Below are positions 16,203-24,223 of a DNA stretch of 24,792 bases, one piece after another (positions within the stretch are counted from its first letter, which is position 1; every line of letters begins with the position of its first letter). Made by a program: the position numbers and the translations under genes. This stretch comes from Desulfobulbaceae bacterium UBA5611 (GTDB taxonomy: Bacteria; Desulfobacterota; Desulfobulbia; Desulfobulbales; Desulfocapsaceae). Under the pieces are notes generated by a model. The model ran no database searches. It was given only the letters and a program-made list of their open reading frames with translations, and was not told where the DNA came from. The stretch spans positions 13,984-38,775 of the forward strand of contig DIKT01000011.1 of the NCBI GenBank assembly GCA_002424635.1, written 5' to 3'.

Positions 16203-17240
16203 TCAGCTCAGTTCCCGGCAAAAGCTCACCAACTGTTCGAGCTTGGCCAAGGCCTTGCCGGAATCGATAATCTCAGCCGCCTTGTTGACCCCAGCCTGCA
16301 GATCAGCGCTAACACCTGCGGCCATCAGAGCGGCCCCGCTGTTGATAAGGACCATATCCCGTTTAGCTCCCTGCTCGCCGCCAAAGATGGCCCGCATTTG
16401 CGCGGCTGACTCCAACGGCGTTGCTCCGCCTTGGAGATCTGCAAGACTGGCGCGGGTCAGGCCCAATTGTTCCGGGGTAATGGCATAGGTGCTCACCTGG
16501 CCCTGATTGAGATCAGAGATCCTGGTGCTGCCGGTAACGGTCAATTCATCCAGCCCTCCCTCTCCATGGACCACCAGCGCGCGTTTCGAACCCAGGCGGC
16601 CGAGGACTTCGGCCAGGGGCTCGGTCAGGTCGGCCGCAAAGACCCCTACCACCTGGACATTAGCGCCAGCCGGGTTGGTCAGGGGCCCGAGGATATTAAA
16701 GATGGTCCGGATGCCGATTTCCCGCCGCGGGCCGATGGCATATTTCATGGCTCCGTGTAAGGCCGGGGCAAAGAGAAAGCCAATACCGACCTCCCGCACA
16801 CAGCGGCCGATCTGTTCCGGGGTCAGGTTCAAGGAGACGCCGGCGGCTTCCAGGACATCGGCGCTGCCGCAATGGCTGGACACGGAACGGTTGCCATGTT
16901 TGGCCACCATCATACCGGCCCCCGCCACCACAAAGGCCGAGGCCGTCGAGACATTAAAGGTGCCGGAACTGTCACCACCGGTGCCGCAGGTATCGACCAG
17001 AATGCCGCCCTGGTTGATATCAACGCCGGTGGCAATCGGGGTCACCTTGGCCCGCATCACCCGCACCGCCCCGGTAATCTCGGCTACCGTTTCTCCTTTC
17101 ATCCGCAAGGCGGTAATGAACGAACCGATCTGGGCCGGAGTTGCCACACCTCCCATAATCTCATTCATGACATCGACCATCTCATCTTCACTGAGATCCT
17201 GATGGATGATGACCTTGGCAATTGCCTGTTTGATATCCAT
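16203..17240 (-). CDS. trpD: anthranilate phosphoribosyltransferase
   Basis: TrpD transfers the phosphoribosyl group of PRPP to anthranilate. The 345-residue protein has the PRPP-binding glycine loop CGTGGD (85-90), the following SSGTFNVSTASA, KHGNRSVSSHCGSAD and the anthranilate-pocket region IFNILGPLTNPA. Length is normal and it is not fused to the TrpG amidotransferase. The ATG at 17240 has no visible ribosome-binding site. A 248-bp gap containing a palindromic element separates it from trpG upstream. Confidence 0.95.
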   Translation of the reverse strand: MDIKQAIAKVIIHQDLSEDEMVDVMNEIMGGVATPAQIGSFITALRMKGETVAEITGAVRVMRAKVTPIATGVDINQGGILVDTCGTGGDSSGTFNVSTASAFVVAGAGMMVAKHGNRSVSSHCGSADVLEAAGVSLNLTPEQIGRCVREVGIGFLFAPALHGAMKYAIGPRREIGIRTIFNILGPLTNPAGANVQVVGVFAADLTEPLAEVLGRLGSKRALVVHGEGGLDELTVTGSTRISDLNQGQVSTYAITPEQLGLTRASLADLQGGATPLESAAQMRAIFGGEQGAKRDMVLINSGAALMAAGVSADLQAGVNKAAEIIDSGKALAKLEQLVSFCRELS

Positions 17241-17320
17241 ATTATTTTACGATGAACATGGTTGATGGTCGGTCAATGCAAGCAAACAGCCTGCACTGTG
17301 GTGATGCTAACGTATCTATG

Positions 17321-17475
17321 CTTCAAGGGTGCCTTGAAAAATGGTCTTTTCGCCCAAACTCGGCGTTATGCTCAGAATTTTATCCTCGGAATATCAACTA
17401 TATGCCTGCGGTAAAATTTATCACAATGCCTTGATTTTGAACAAAAATCCTCATTTTTCAAAGACACTCTTCAAT
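17321..17475. repeat. small palindromic intergenic element between trpG and trpD
   Basis: The 155-bp stretch has imperfect inverted ends (17321-17343, CTTCAAGGGTGCCTTGAAAA followed by ATG, against 17452-17475), differing by a few transitions and one indel. The core contains CGCCCAAACTCGGCGTT and CCTCGGAATATCAACTATAT. I recall near-identical intergenic sequences in other Desulfobacterota, but cannot verify this. It codes for nothing obvious. Confidence 0.45.
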
Positions 17476-17488
17476 CTTACATTATCAC

Positions 17489-18094
17489 TTAAGCCCGGAG
17501 AAGCGAGAGGTAATCAGGGCGCATAAAATTTTTCAGCAGGGTAATGCCGGCTGGAGTCATGATTGATTCGGGATGAAACTGCACCCCTTCAATGGCCAGG
17601 GTCTTATGCCTGAGTCCCATCAGCTCACCCTCATCGCTGCGGGCGCTGATCTCCAGGCAAGCCGGCAGGGACGCCTCTTCCACTACCAGCGAGTGATAGC
17701 GCATGCCCTCAAAGGGACTGGGCAGGGAATTAAAAATGCCCTTACCATCATGCGAAATGGGCGAGGTCTTGCCGTGCATGATTCGTCTGGCCCGCACTGT
17801 TATGCCGCCAAAGGCTTCTCCCATCGCTTGATGACCAAGACAGACCCCGAGGATGGGAATCTTGCCGGCAAAATACTTGATGGCGGCAATTGAGATTCCG
17901 GCCTGTGCCGGTGTACAGGGGCCGGGGGAGATCAACAACCGCTCGGGCTGCAGGGCCTCGATCTCCTGGAGGGTAATCTTATCATTCCTGAAGACTTTGA
18001 TCTCTGCCTTATCCCCCATGGCCGCGCTGTTCCCGGCTATAGTCTGGACGATATTATAGGTGAATGAATCGTAATTATCGATGATGACCAGCAT
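17489..18094 (-). CDS. trpG: anthranilate synthase, glutamine amidotransferase component
   Basis: TrpG releases ammonia from glutamine for anthranilate synthesis by TrpE. The 201-residue class I amidotransferase has the oxyanion strand LLISPGPCTP (53-62), the nucleophile elbow ILGVCLGHQA with Cys85, and the completing His174 and Glu176 in VQFHPES. The catalytic triad is intact and the length normal. Such subunits can also serve PabB in folate synthesis; the trp neighbours favour a tryptophan role. It is split from trpE by about 600 bp of repeats and from trpD by a small element. Confidence 0.94.
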   Translation of the reverse strand: MLVIIDNYDSFTYNIVQTIAGNSAAMGDKAEIKVFRNDKITLQEIEALQPERLLISPGPCTPAQAGISIAAIKYFAGKIPILGVCLGHQAMGEAFGGITVRARRIMHGKTSPISHDGKGIFNSLPSPFEGMRYHSLVVEEASLPACLEISARSDEGELMGLRHKTLAIEGVQFHPESIMTPAGITLLKNFMRPDYLSLLRA

Positions 18095-18169
18095 GCTTAA
18101 CCTTTATAACTAAGGAGGTGTTGATGGATTAAAGTTTTGTTTTTTTGTTATTGGCCGGTTGTTAAACAG

Positions 18170-18218
18170 GCAGGCAATAGCCTTTATTGGCCTGATGCCG
18201 CTTTTTAACTAAACAGCC
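18170..18218 (+). repeat. direct repeat, copy A (trpG-trpE gap)
   Basis: The 49-base stretch starting GCAGGCAATAGCCTTTATTG and ending TAAACAGCC recurs at 18558-18605 with only a few differences. The two copies bracket the MITE-like element. Confidence 0.7.
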
Positions 18219-18251
18219 GGAGTAGATTGGCCGTTTGTTATTGGCTAGTTG

Positions 18252-18539
18252 TTGAGTGCCACAACATCGTTTACAAAAAAATGTGTCATAACATCGCGCA
18301 CAAGCAGGTTAGGTAGGGCACAACAACCCAACATCAACAAAAGCCATACTACAAAATAGATACAAATAAACGCAGATCAAAGTAGGTTGGGTAGAGTGAA
18401 ACGAAACCCAACAAAAAGCTGTGTAGAGCCGCAGAGCAACCTGACCTGCCCCTGATTTTGTTGGGTTTCGTTTCACTCTACCCAACCTACTTGTGACGAT
18501 ATCTTGGCACATAAAAGTGTGCGCGATGTTGTGGCTCAA
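18252..18539. mobile_element. MITE-like palindromic element, copy 1 (degenerate end)
   Basis: Begins TTGAGTGCCACAACATCG and ends CGATGTTGTGGCTCAA, the same ends as the copy at 23381-23570 but with three bases lost at the right end. At 288 bp it is about 100 bp longer internally than copy 2. It has no transposase gene; the frame 18309-18557 is a read-through of the repeat. No clear target duplication is seen. Confidence 0.75.
18381..18491. repeat. perfect 36-bp inverted repeat within MITE copy 1
   Basis: Arms 18381-18416 and 18456-18491 are exact reverse complements (AGTAGGTTGGGTAGAGTGAA at the outer left). They enclose a 39-base loop. Similar GTAGGTTGGGT palindromes are widespread in bacterial intergenic DNA. 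Confidence 0.85.
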
Positions 18540-18557
18540 TATCCAGTTGCTAATCAA

Positions 18558-18605
18558 GCAGGCAATAGCCTTTATTGGCTAGACGCCGCTTTTTAGTAAA
18601 CAGCC
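18558..18605 (+). repeat. direct repeat, copy B (trpG-trpE gap)
   Basis: The 48-base near-copy of 18170-18218, beginning GCAGGCAATAGCCTTTATTG. Its right end forms the left arm of the 21-bp hairpin at 18585-18631. Confidence 0.7.
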
Positions 18606-18631
18606 AATCCGGCTGTTTACTAAAAAGCGGC
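18585..18631. repeat. perfect 21-bp hairpin
   Basis: Arms 18585-18605 and 18611-18631 are exact reverse complements around the loop AATCC, starting GCCGCTTTTTAGTAAACAGC. It could act as a transcript-stabilising or terminating structure in either direction, but no terminal T-tract follows. Confidence 0.8.
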
Positions 18632-18646
18632 ATAAGGTGCCGTAGA

Positions 18647-18680
18647 GCAGACAAGCAAGGAGGAGACTTTGCTTGTCTGC
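18647..18680 (-). terminator. terminator-like hairpin just after trpE
   Basis: GCAGACAAGCAA and TTGCTTGTCTGC form a perfect 12-bp stem with a 10-base loop, starting 10 bases past the trpE stop. There is no T-tract after it on the minus strand, so it may be a processing or attenuating structure rather than a classic terminator. Confidence 0.35.
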
Positions 18681-18689
18681 TAACGGCTC

Positions 18690-20201
18690 CTAAAAACCCT
18701 TTTCCGCCAGCTCAACCGCCCGCCTTAAGCCCATGGATTTATTGATGGTCTCTTCAAGCTCGCTGGCCGGATCAGAATCATAGACAATGCCTGCCCCCGC
18801 CTGAATCCATAGGTCCTGGCCCTGCATGACAAAGGTGCGGATCGTGATGCAGAAATCCATATTACCGGAAAAACCAAAGTAACCGACGGCCCCGGCATAC
18901 GGCCCGCGCCGTTCAGGTTCCAGCTCTTCAATTATCTCCATGGCCCTGATCTTGGGTGCCCCGCTGACCGTGCCGGCAGGAAAGCAGGCATCGAGCACAT
19001 CAAACTGATCCTTGCCTTCGGCAATGATGCCATGGACAGCCGAGACCAGATGCATCACATGGCTGTATTTTTCCACCACCAGCAGCTCTTTGACCTCAAC
19101 GCTGCCGTCGCGGGCTACCCGGCCCACATCATTGCGACCGAGATCCACCAGCATCAGGTGCTCGGCCCGCTCTTTGGGATCTGCCAGCAACTCCAGGCGC
19201 AAGGCCTCATCTTCAGCCGGAGTTACGCCCCTCTTTCTGGTCCCGGCAATGGGCCGCAACTCAATATTCTCGCCATCCTTGCGCACTAGAATCTCAGGCG
19301 AGGAACCGATCTGCACCAGTTCGTCCAGCTTGAGAAAGAAGAGATAGGGGCTGGGATTAATATGGCGCAGGGCCCGGTAAAGAGTCAGCGGGGCCAGCTC
19401 GGTTCGGGTATAAAAACGCTGCGACAAGACCACCTGGATGATATCACCGGCCTTGATATAATCACGGGCCCGTTCCACCATGTCCTTAAACTGCTGCGGC
19501 TTCATATTGGAGCTGAACTCATGCCGAGAAGGACATCCATCGATATTCGAGGTCATAAAAGCCTCCGGCACCGGCGCCTGCAGCCGGGCCACGACCTCGT
19601 CAATACGAGCAGTGGCGGCGCTATAGGCAGCAGAGACATCCCCTTCTGCGCTCAGTCGCACCCAGCAGATCACGGTCACGGTCTGGCGGAAACTGTCATG
19701 GACCAGAACCATCTTCGGCACCATAAAAGACGAATCAGGAAAGGCCAGCGGTGGTTTGACATCCGGCAGCTCTTCCATAAAGCGGACCATATCATAGCCA
19801 AGAAACCCTACTGCCCCACCGCAAAACCGGGGGAGCTCGCCATCCACCTCGGCGGCGGCAAAGCCTTCCACCAGCTCTTTCAGGGCCTTTAACGGATCGC
19901 CATCATATTGCAGCTGTTCCTGCCGGCCATCATCATGAATGGTGCAGATATCAATATGGCGGCCCTTGGAGGAAAAGGTCACCAGCGGATCAAAGCCGAT
20001 AAAAGAATAGCGGCCCCATTTCTCGCCCCCTTCCATACTTTCAAACAGAAAGACATGCTGCTGATTTTCGGCCACCTTGGCAAACAGGGTGAGCGGCGTA
20101 TCAAGGTCGGCAATTATTTTGCGATAGACAGGGACCAGGCCGGCCTGCGCTTGCAGATGCTGAAAGGCCTCCAGGTCGGGGAAATGTTTTTGTTGTGACA
20201 T
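18690..20201 (-). CDS. trpE: anthranilate synthase component I
   Basis: TrpE makes anthranilate from chorismate with ammonia supplied by TrpG. The 503-residue protein has the chorismate-binding signatures SPEILVRKDG, LRPIAGTRKRG, HLMLVDLGRND, GTVSGAPKIRAMEII and AGAVGYFGFSGNMDFCITIR in order. Near the N-terminus VFLFESMEGG occupies the place of the LLES-type tryptophan-feedback motif. It is the first gene of the trp group. The 196-base leader after the rpsT terminator shows no leader peptide with tandem Trp codons and no attenuator, and the start has no strong ribosome-binding site. About 600 bp of repeats part it from trpG, so the two subunits may be transcribed unequally. Confidence 0.95.
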   Translation of the reverse strand: MSQQKHFPDLEAFQHLQAQAGLVPVYRKIIADLDTPLTLFAKVAENQQHVFLFESMEGGEKWGRYSFIGFDPLVTFSSKGRHIDICTIHDDGRQEQLQYDGDPLKALKELVEGFAAAEVDGELPRFCGGAVGFLGYDMVRFMEELPDVKPPLAFPDSSFMVPKMVLVHDSFRQTVTVICWVRLSAEGDVSAAYSAATARIDEVVARLQAPVPEAFMTSNIDGCPSRHEFSSNMKPQQFKDMVERARDYIKAGDIIQVVLSQRFYTRTELAPLTLYRALRHINPSPYLFFLKLDELVQIGSSPEILVRKDGENIELRPIAGTRKRGVTPAEDEALRLELLADPKERAEHLMLVDLGRNDVGRVARDGSVEVKELLVVEKYSHVMHLVSAVHGIIAEGKDQFDVLDACFPAGTVSGAPKIRAMEIIEELEPERRGPYAGAVGYFGFSGNMDFCITIRTFVMQGQDLWIQAGAGIVYDSDPASELEETINKSMGLRRAVELAEKGF

Positions 20202-20397
20202 GCTGACTGATCCGCAAGAGAATTATAAGGCCGATGAGCTTTTCTGGATAAGCACGAGGCCAAGAGAAAAGTCATTCTTATTTAATGGAGACATCAGAAA
20301 ACAGAGGCGCAATGACAATGAACCGTACCGCCATTCCGTCACGAATCCTTCTTATGGGCACCGAATGTACCACATATTATTTTTAATGAAAACGCAT

Positions 20398-20434
20398 AAA
20401 AAAAGGCCATGAAATCTAATGACTCCATGACCTT
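20398..20434 (-). terminator. Rho-independent terminator after rpsT
   Basis: On the minus strand AAGGTCATG pairs with CATGGCCTT (9 bp, one G-U) around a 14-base loop, and the stem runs into seven T residues. It separates rpsT from trpE. Confidence 0.75.
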
Positions 20435-20494
20435 ATAATGGCCTATCCAAACTGATGCGGCGTTCTACTCGATCTCGAACACCTGTCAAAAAAG

Positions 20495-20773
20495 TTATGC
20501 AGTTACAGCAGCCTGCATATTGTTGACACGCTTGGTTAAACGGGAGACCTTACGGGAGGCATTCTTCTTGTGAATGGTGCCCTTGCCGCCAGTCTTGGCG
20601 ATAACGGGAATGGCAACTTTTAATGCCTCTTGGGCCATCTCAACAGAACCTGCGGCAACGGCCTCATCCACCAACCGGATTACATTTTTCATCCGTGATT
20701 TGATGGCACGATTACGTAAACGTTGTGCTGTTGCCTGACGATTTCTTTTTTCTGCAGATTTATGATTAGCCAC
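20495..20773 (-). CDS. rpsT: 30S ribosomal protein S20
   Basis: S20 is a small basic protein that binds 16S rRNA early in 30S assembly. The 92-residue sequence begins MANHKSAEKRNRQ and keeps the family's RNRAIKSRMKN helix and the GTIHKKNASRKVSRL stretch (family about 85-95 residues). It starts with GTG at 20773, preceded by a clear AGGAGA ribosome-binding site. It is a single gene with its own terminator, between the U32 peptidase gene and trpE. Confidence 0.97.
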   Translation of the reverse strand: MANHKSAEKRNRQATAQRLRNRAIKSRMKNVIRLVDEAVAAGSVEMAQEALKVAIPVIAKTGGKGTIHKKNASRKVSRLTKRVNNMQAAVTA

Positions 20774-21004
20774 GAAATTCTCCTGTTGTTGACTTGCTCA
20801 ATTGTAAACCGGATCTTCCGGCAAAAATATATTTTATAAAATACCGGTACAAAATACCAGATTTTTTCTTAAAAGAAACAAGATATTTAATATGCCCGGA
20901 ATAAAAAGTCAACAGATATTGCCGGCTGCCTGAGCCTTAACATACATTTTCTGTAATATGTTAGGCATTTGCTGTAATCTGAACAATTATGCCCGGCAGC
21001 ATCC

Positions 21005-23248
21005 TTACTCCAGAGTGCCGAGATAATTAAAGGTCGGCAACTTACCCACCCGCGCCACTCCGCTGAGCCTGTCGGCCAAGGCCAGCATATCCTGCTGACC
21101 GGTGGGTAGATTACACAGATCAACGACGACGTAATCCAGGCCCATATCCCGCAATTCGCCCAGATAGGGCAACAGCGAAAAAGGACGGCAGGGCACAGTC
21201 TTGACCAATCCGTCTTTCCTGTGCATGGTGAAAGACTCCCCTTTGGGGCTGAGCAGCACGCGATCATACTGGAAATGGCGGGCCGCCAGCCTGGCGGTAA
21301 ACAGGGCCGGAGCCCCATAGACCGTCAGACCCTTACGAATACGCTGCGATTGGGCCCGACTGCCTTTGATAATATTGGCCAGCAGCTTCCGGTCTGCTTC
21401 TATGGACAATTGCGCCGCCTCCACCCCCAGATGGTCAAGCGCCGCCATGGCCTGATTGTTCATGAGATTGACGGTATAATCAGAGGATAAATGGACCCTT
21501 TCCCCTTGAAACATCCAGGCCTGACTGATATGACCGATCTGAAAACTCTTGAAACCGGAACGCACGAGGATGGTCAGCTGCTTCTGCACCTGGGCCAGCT
21601 CGGATTCAAAGAGCACCGGCGGCAGGCACCAGGTTATATTACGAATGCCGGAGCCCATATAGCGTTTCAGCTGGCCCACCTGGCTGACATTGGTTTTATC
21701 CAGAGACAGCAGAAAACGATCAGGGGTAAAGGGCAGACGATCCTGTAACAGCTTCAGGGAATCGGTCTTCAGCCACCAATCAAGAGGCAGCTTGACCTTG
21801 ACCGGGCCGCTTTTCTGGGGCCCGGCTCGGCGAATTCTATTATCACTTCTGATAACCCGGTCCACTGCCAGCGGTCTTGTGTCCTCGCTGCCCGCCGTAC
21901 AGACAGTCCGGCGAATAGTGGCAATGCCGGCCCGCAGATGTTCCTGGGCCTTGCTGATCAGATCCTGCATTGCCCGGTTATCGGGCAGCCCGAATTCAAT
22001 ATCACTGACCTGTGGCCTGCTACGGACATCGACTTTATAAAGATCTATCAATTTGGCGCCGGCGGCAACCAGATCCGGCGGCAGACTAATCTGAACTTTA
22101 TCACCCGCCAGGGCCTGCTCCACCAGATCCTTGCCTTTGAGCATCTCCTGCAGAGTGAAGCTGTGCCGCTCACCGGATGATTCCAGATGCAGCCGCAGGC
22201 GATCACCAGTCTCCAGATCATCCTTTAAAGTCAAACTGCCATAACAACCACTTTTTTTCTGCACCACCGCATCGAGGCGGCCCAGATGCAGCCCGGTATT
22301 ACCGGAATGATAAGGAGTGATCGCCTCCAGTGGCTGCGGCGACTGGAAATAACCGGGCGTCACCTTGCGGCTCATGGCTTTGTCGGCCAGCTGCCCGGCC
22401 TTTTTGAGGGCAACCGGCAAGCCGGCCGCATCGGCATCAATCACCAACCGGTAAGCCTGCACCACATGGGAGACATAATGGGCGGTGCGCAACCGCCCTT
22501 CAATCTTCAAAGAAGCCACTCCGGCCTCAGCCAGTAAAGGCACGGCCTCAAGCCCGCCCAGATCATTCATCGAGAAGAGGTAGCCGCCCTTACCACCGGC
22601 CGCAGGTTTACGGCCGCCTTTCAGGCCCCCTTTGCCGCCACCTTTGGCATCCCAGGTATATTGCCGGCGACAAGGCTGGACGCAACGGCCACGCAGACCG
22701 CTCTTGCCGCCCAGGAATGAGGAAAAAAGACAGAGCCCGGAATAGGAAAAGCACATGGCCCCATGGACAAAGATTTCGATCTCGGTTTCGGTCTTTTTAC
22801 AGATGGCGCTGATCTCTTTTATGGTCAGCTCCCGGGCGAGCACCACCCGCTCAAAGCCCATAGCGGTGAAAGAGCGGACCACATCAGAATTATGGGCAGC
22901 CATCAGGGTTGAGGCATGGAGCACCAGAGCGGGGAAATGATCCTGCACCAGTTTGATCACGCCGAGATCCTGCACGATCAGGGCATCAGGCTTTAACTCA
23001 TCGAGGATAGCCAGCGTCTCAATGACCTGGGGCAGATCCTGCTCCCGGACCAGACTGTTGGCTGCCAGGTATAATTTCAGCCCATGTAGCCGACAATATT
23101 GGATCATGGCGGCGATTTCTTCCAGACGGAGATCGCGGGCCAGATTCCTGGCGTTAAAACCAGGGGCGCCGACATAAACCGCGTCAGCACCGGCTTGCAC
23201 GGCAGCCCGAAAGGACTCCATATTACCGGCAGGGGCAAGTAATTCCAT
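21005..23248 (-). CDS. peptidase U32 family protein, RlhA/YdcP-like
   Basis: The protein begins MELLAPAGNMESFRAAV and contains the U32 signature with FVHGAMCFSYSG and four conserved cysteines (166, 173, 189, 193 from this ATG) that bind an iron-sulfur cluster in the family. At 747 residues it is near the size of RlhA-type members, which act in hydroxylation of 23S rRNA C2501, rather than the ~450-residue TrhP/YegQ type. A Gly/Lys-rich insert (about residues 202-222, GGGKGGLKGGRK...) follows the cysteine cluster and looks unusual. An in-frame TTG at 23257 is an alternative start; neither has a good ribosome-binding site. True peptidase activity is doubtful for the family. The substrate here is inferred. 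Confidence 0.85.
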   Translation of the reverse strand: MELLAPAGNMESFRAAVQAGADAVYVGAPGFNARNLARDLRLEEIAAMIQYCRLHGLKLYLAANSLVREQDLPQVIETLAILDELKPDALIVQDLGVIKLVQDHFPALVLHASTLMAAHNSDVVRSFTAMGFERVVLARELTIKEISAICKKTETEIEIFVHGAMCFSYSGLCLFSSFLGGKSGLRGRCVQPCRRQYTWDAKGGGKGGLKGGRKPAAGGKGGYLFSMNDLGGLEAVPLLAEAGVASLKIEGRLRTAHYVSHVVQAYRLVIDADAAGLPVALKKAGQLADKAMSRKVTPGYFQSPQPLEAITPYHSGNTGLHLGRLDAVVQKKSGCYGSLTLKDDLETGDRLRLHLESSGERHSFTLQEMLKGKDLVEQALAGDKVQISLPPDLVAAGAKLIDLYKVDVRSRPQVSDIEFGLPDNRAMQDLISKAQEHLRAGIATIRRTVCTAGSEDTRPLAVDRVIRSDNRIRRAGPQKSGPVKVKLPLDWWLKTDSLKLLQDRLPFTPDRFLLSLDKTNVSQVGQLKRYMGSGIRNITWCLPPVLFESELAQVQKQLTILVRSGFKSFQIGHISQAWMFQGERVHLSSDYTVNLMNNQAMAALDHLGVEAAQLSIEADRKLLANIIKGSRAQSQRIRKGLTVYGAPALFTARLAARHFQYDRVLLSPKGESFTMHRKDGLVKTVPCRPFSLLPYLGELRDMGLDYVVVDLCNLPTGQQDMLALADRLSGVARVGKLPTFNYLGTLE

Positions 23249-23380
23249 AAGTTTCAATTGGTAAAATTATTCAGGAGATGACTTAAAGTGCAAAAGGCCC
23301 GAAGATAAGGCGGCTAAATCCCGAGAAGTAAAGCTGGTTGGTAATATGGTAATGAAGAGATGCCGCCTGAATCAGATAAA

Positions 23381-23570
23381 TGTTGAGTGCCACAACATCG
23401 TTTACAATAAAATGTGCCATAACGAGTGAAACGAAACCTAACAAAAAGCTGTATAGAGCCGCAGAGCAACCTGACCTGTACCTGATTTTGTTGGGTTTCG
23501 CACGCTCTACCCACTACCTGTGACGATGTCGTGGCACATAAAAGTGTGCGCGATGTTGTGGCACTCAACA
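23381..23570. mobile_element. MITE-like element, copy 2, with target-site duplication
   Basis: The 190-bp element has perfect 20-bp terminal inverted repeats, TGTTGAGTGCCACAACATCG at 23381-23400 and its reverse complement at 23551-23570. GATAAA occurs directly on both sides (23375-23380 and 23571-23576), as a target duplication. The interior is homologous to 18252-18539 but lacks about 100 bp. It has no coding capacity, so any transposase would act from elsewhere. Confidence 0.85.
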
Positions 23571-23596
23571 GATAAAGGATAGACCATAGTCCGCTT

Positions 23597-23648
23597 CCTG
23601 ATGACCCGGAGCGGCCGCCGCCTCCGGTCCTTTCAGGCTGTCATCAGG
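23597..23648. repeat. nested hairpin downstream of pyrR
   Basis: CCTGATGAC (23597-23605) pairs with GTCATCAGG (23640-23648), and inside it CCGGAG pairs with CTCCGG (23607-23628). It lies 33 bases past the pyrR stop on the minus strand. No T-tract follows, so it may stabilise the transcript or be an untyped terminator. Confidence 0.45.
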
Positions 23649-23680
23649 GAATCTTGCAAAAAGAGGATTTCGTTCACCCA

Positions 23681-24223
23681 TCAGTTCTTGTTCTGAATGA
23701 CCACCTGATCAAGACCGCCACGTTCTTTCAGTAAGACCTGAATGCGCTCATGGGGAAGCACCGAGGTCTGCATGCCGGTATAATCGGCCTGGATAGGCAG
23801 TTCTCGCCCGCTCCGATCAACGAGCACCGCCAACTGAATGGAATGCGGTCGGCCATAATCCATAATTACTTCCATGGCCGCCCTGATGGTACGGCCGGTA
23901 TACAGGACATCATCCACCAGAATCAACCGGCGGCCTTCCACCGCAAACAGGATATCAGTGGTCCGGACCACGGGATTCTGCGAGATCAGACTCCAGTCAT
24001 CGCGATAGAGGGTAATGTCGAGGCTGCCGAAAGGGATGGCCACCCCTTCCTGCTCCTGGATAATATTTCTGATGCGCTGGGCCAGATCCACCCCGCAAGT
24101 ATGAATGCCGATGATGGCCAGTTCAGAGACCGCCCGATTGCGCTCGACGATCTGCAGGGCAATTCTTTTTAAGGCCAGCTCCATATCCTGGGCTGTCAGA
24201 ATAATACGCGATTCATTGTTCAT
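23681..24223 (-). CDS. pyrR: PyrR: pyr operon regulator / uracil phosphoribosyltransferase
   Basis: PyrR is a PRTase-fold protein that binds pyr mRNA in response to UMP in Gram-positives and has uracil phosphoribosyltransferase activity. The 180-residue sequence has LDITLYRDDW (68-77) and the PRPP-binding ILVDDVLYTGRT (101-112), both diagnostic. Length is normal. It overlaps the purN stop by 4 bases (ATGA), so the two are translationally coupled. No pyr genes or PyrR-binding leader are visible in this window, so a regulatory role is not shown here and the salvage role is equally likely. Confidence 0.93.
   Translation of the reverse strand: MNNESRIILTAQDMELALKRIALQIVERNRAVSELAIIGIHTCGVDLAQRIRNIIQEQEGVAIPFGSLDITLYRDDWSLISQNPVVRTTDILFAVEGRRLILVDDVLYTGRTIRAAMEVIMDYGRPHSIQLAVLVDRSGRELPIQADYTGMQTSVLPHERIQVLLKERGGLDQVVIQNKN

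Noticed and set aside
16507..17202. 231-codon plus-strand frame opposite trpD
   Set aside because: Low-complexity Ser/Pro/Arg-rich translation antisense to a full-length trpD with all motifs; a shadow frame.
18309..18557. 82-codon minus-strand frame in the trpG-trpE gap
   Set aside because: It is a translation through the palindromic MITE copy; the shorter copy at 23314-23568 gives a different, equally meaningless frame.
20352..20375. Mini-ORF MWYIRCP upstream of trpE as a trp leader peptide
   Set aside because: Only one Trp codon, no ribosome-binding site, and no attenuator hairpin with T-tract between it and trpE.
20887..21318. 143-codon minus-strand frame over the end of the U32 gene
   Set aside because: Different frame of the same strand as the U32 gene, Trp/Cys-rich nonsense sequence, and no start signal.
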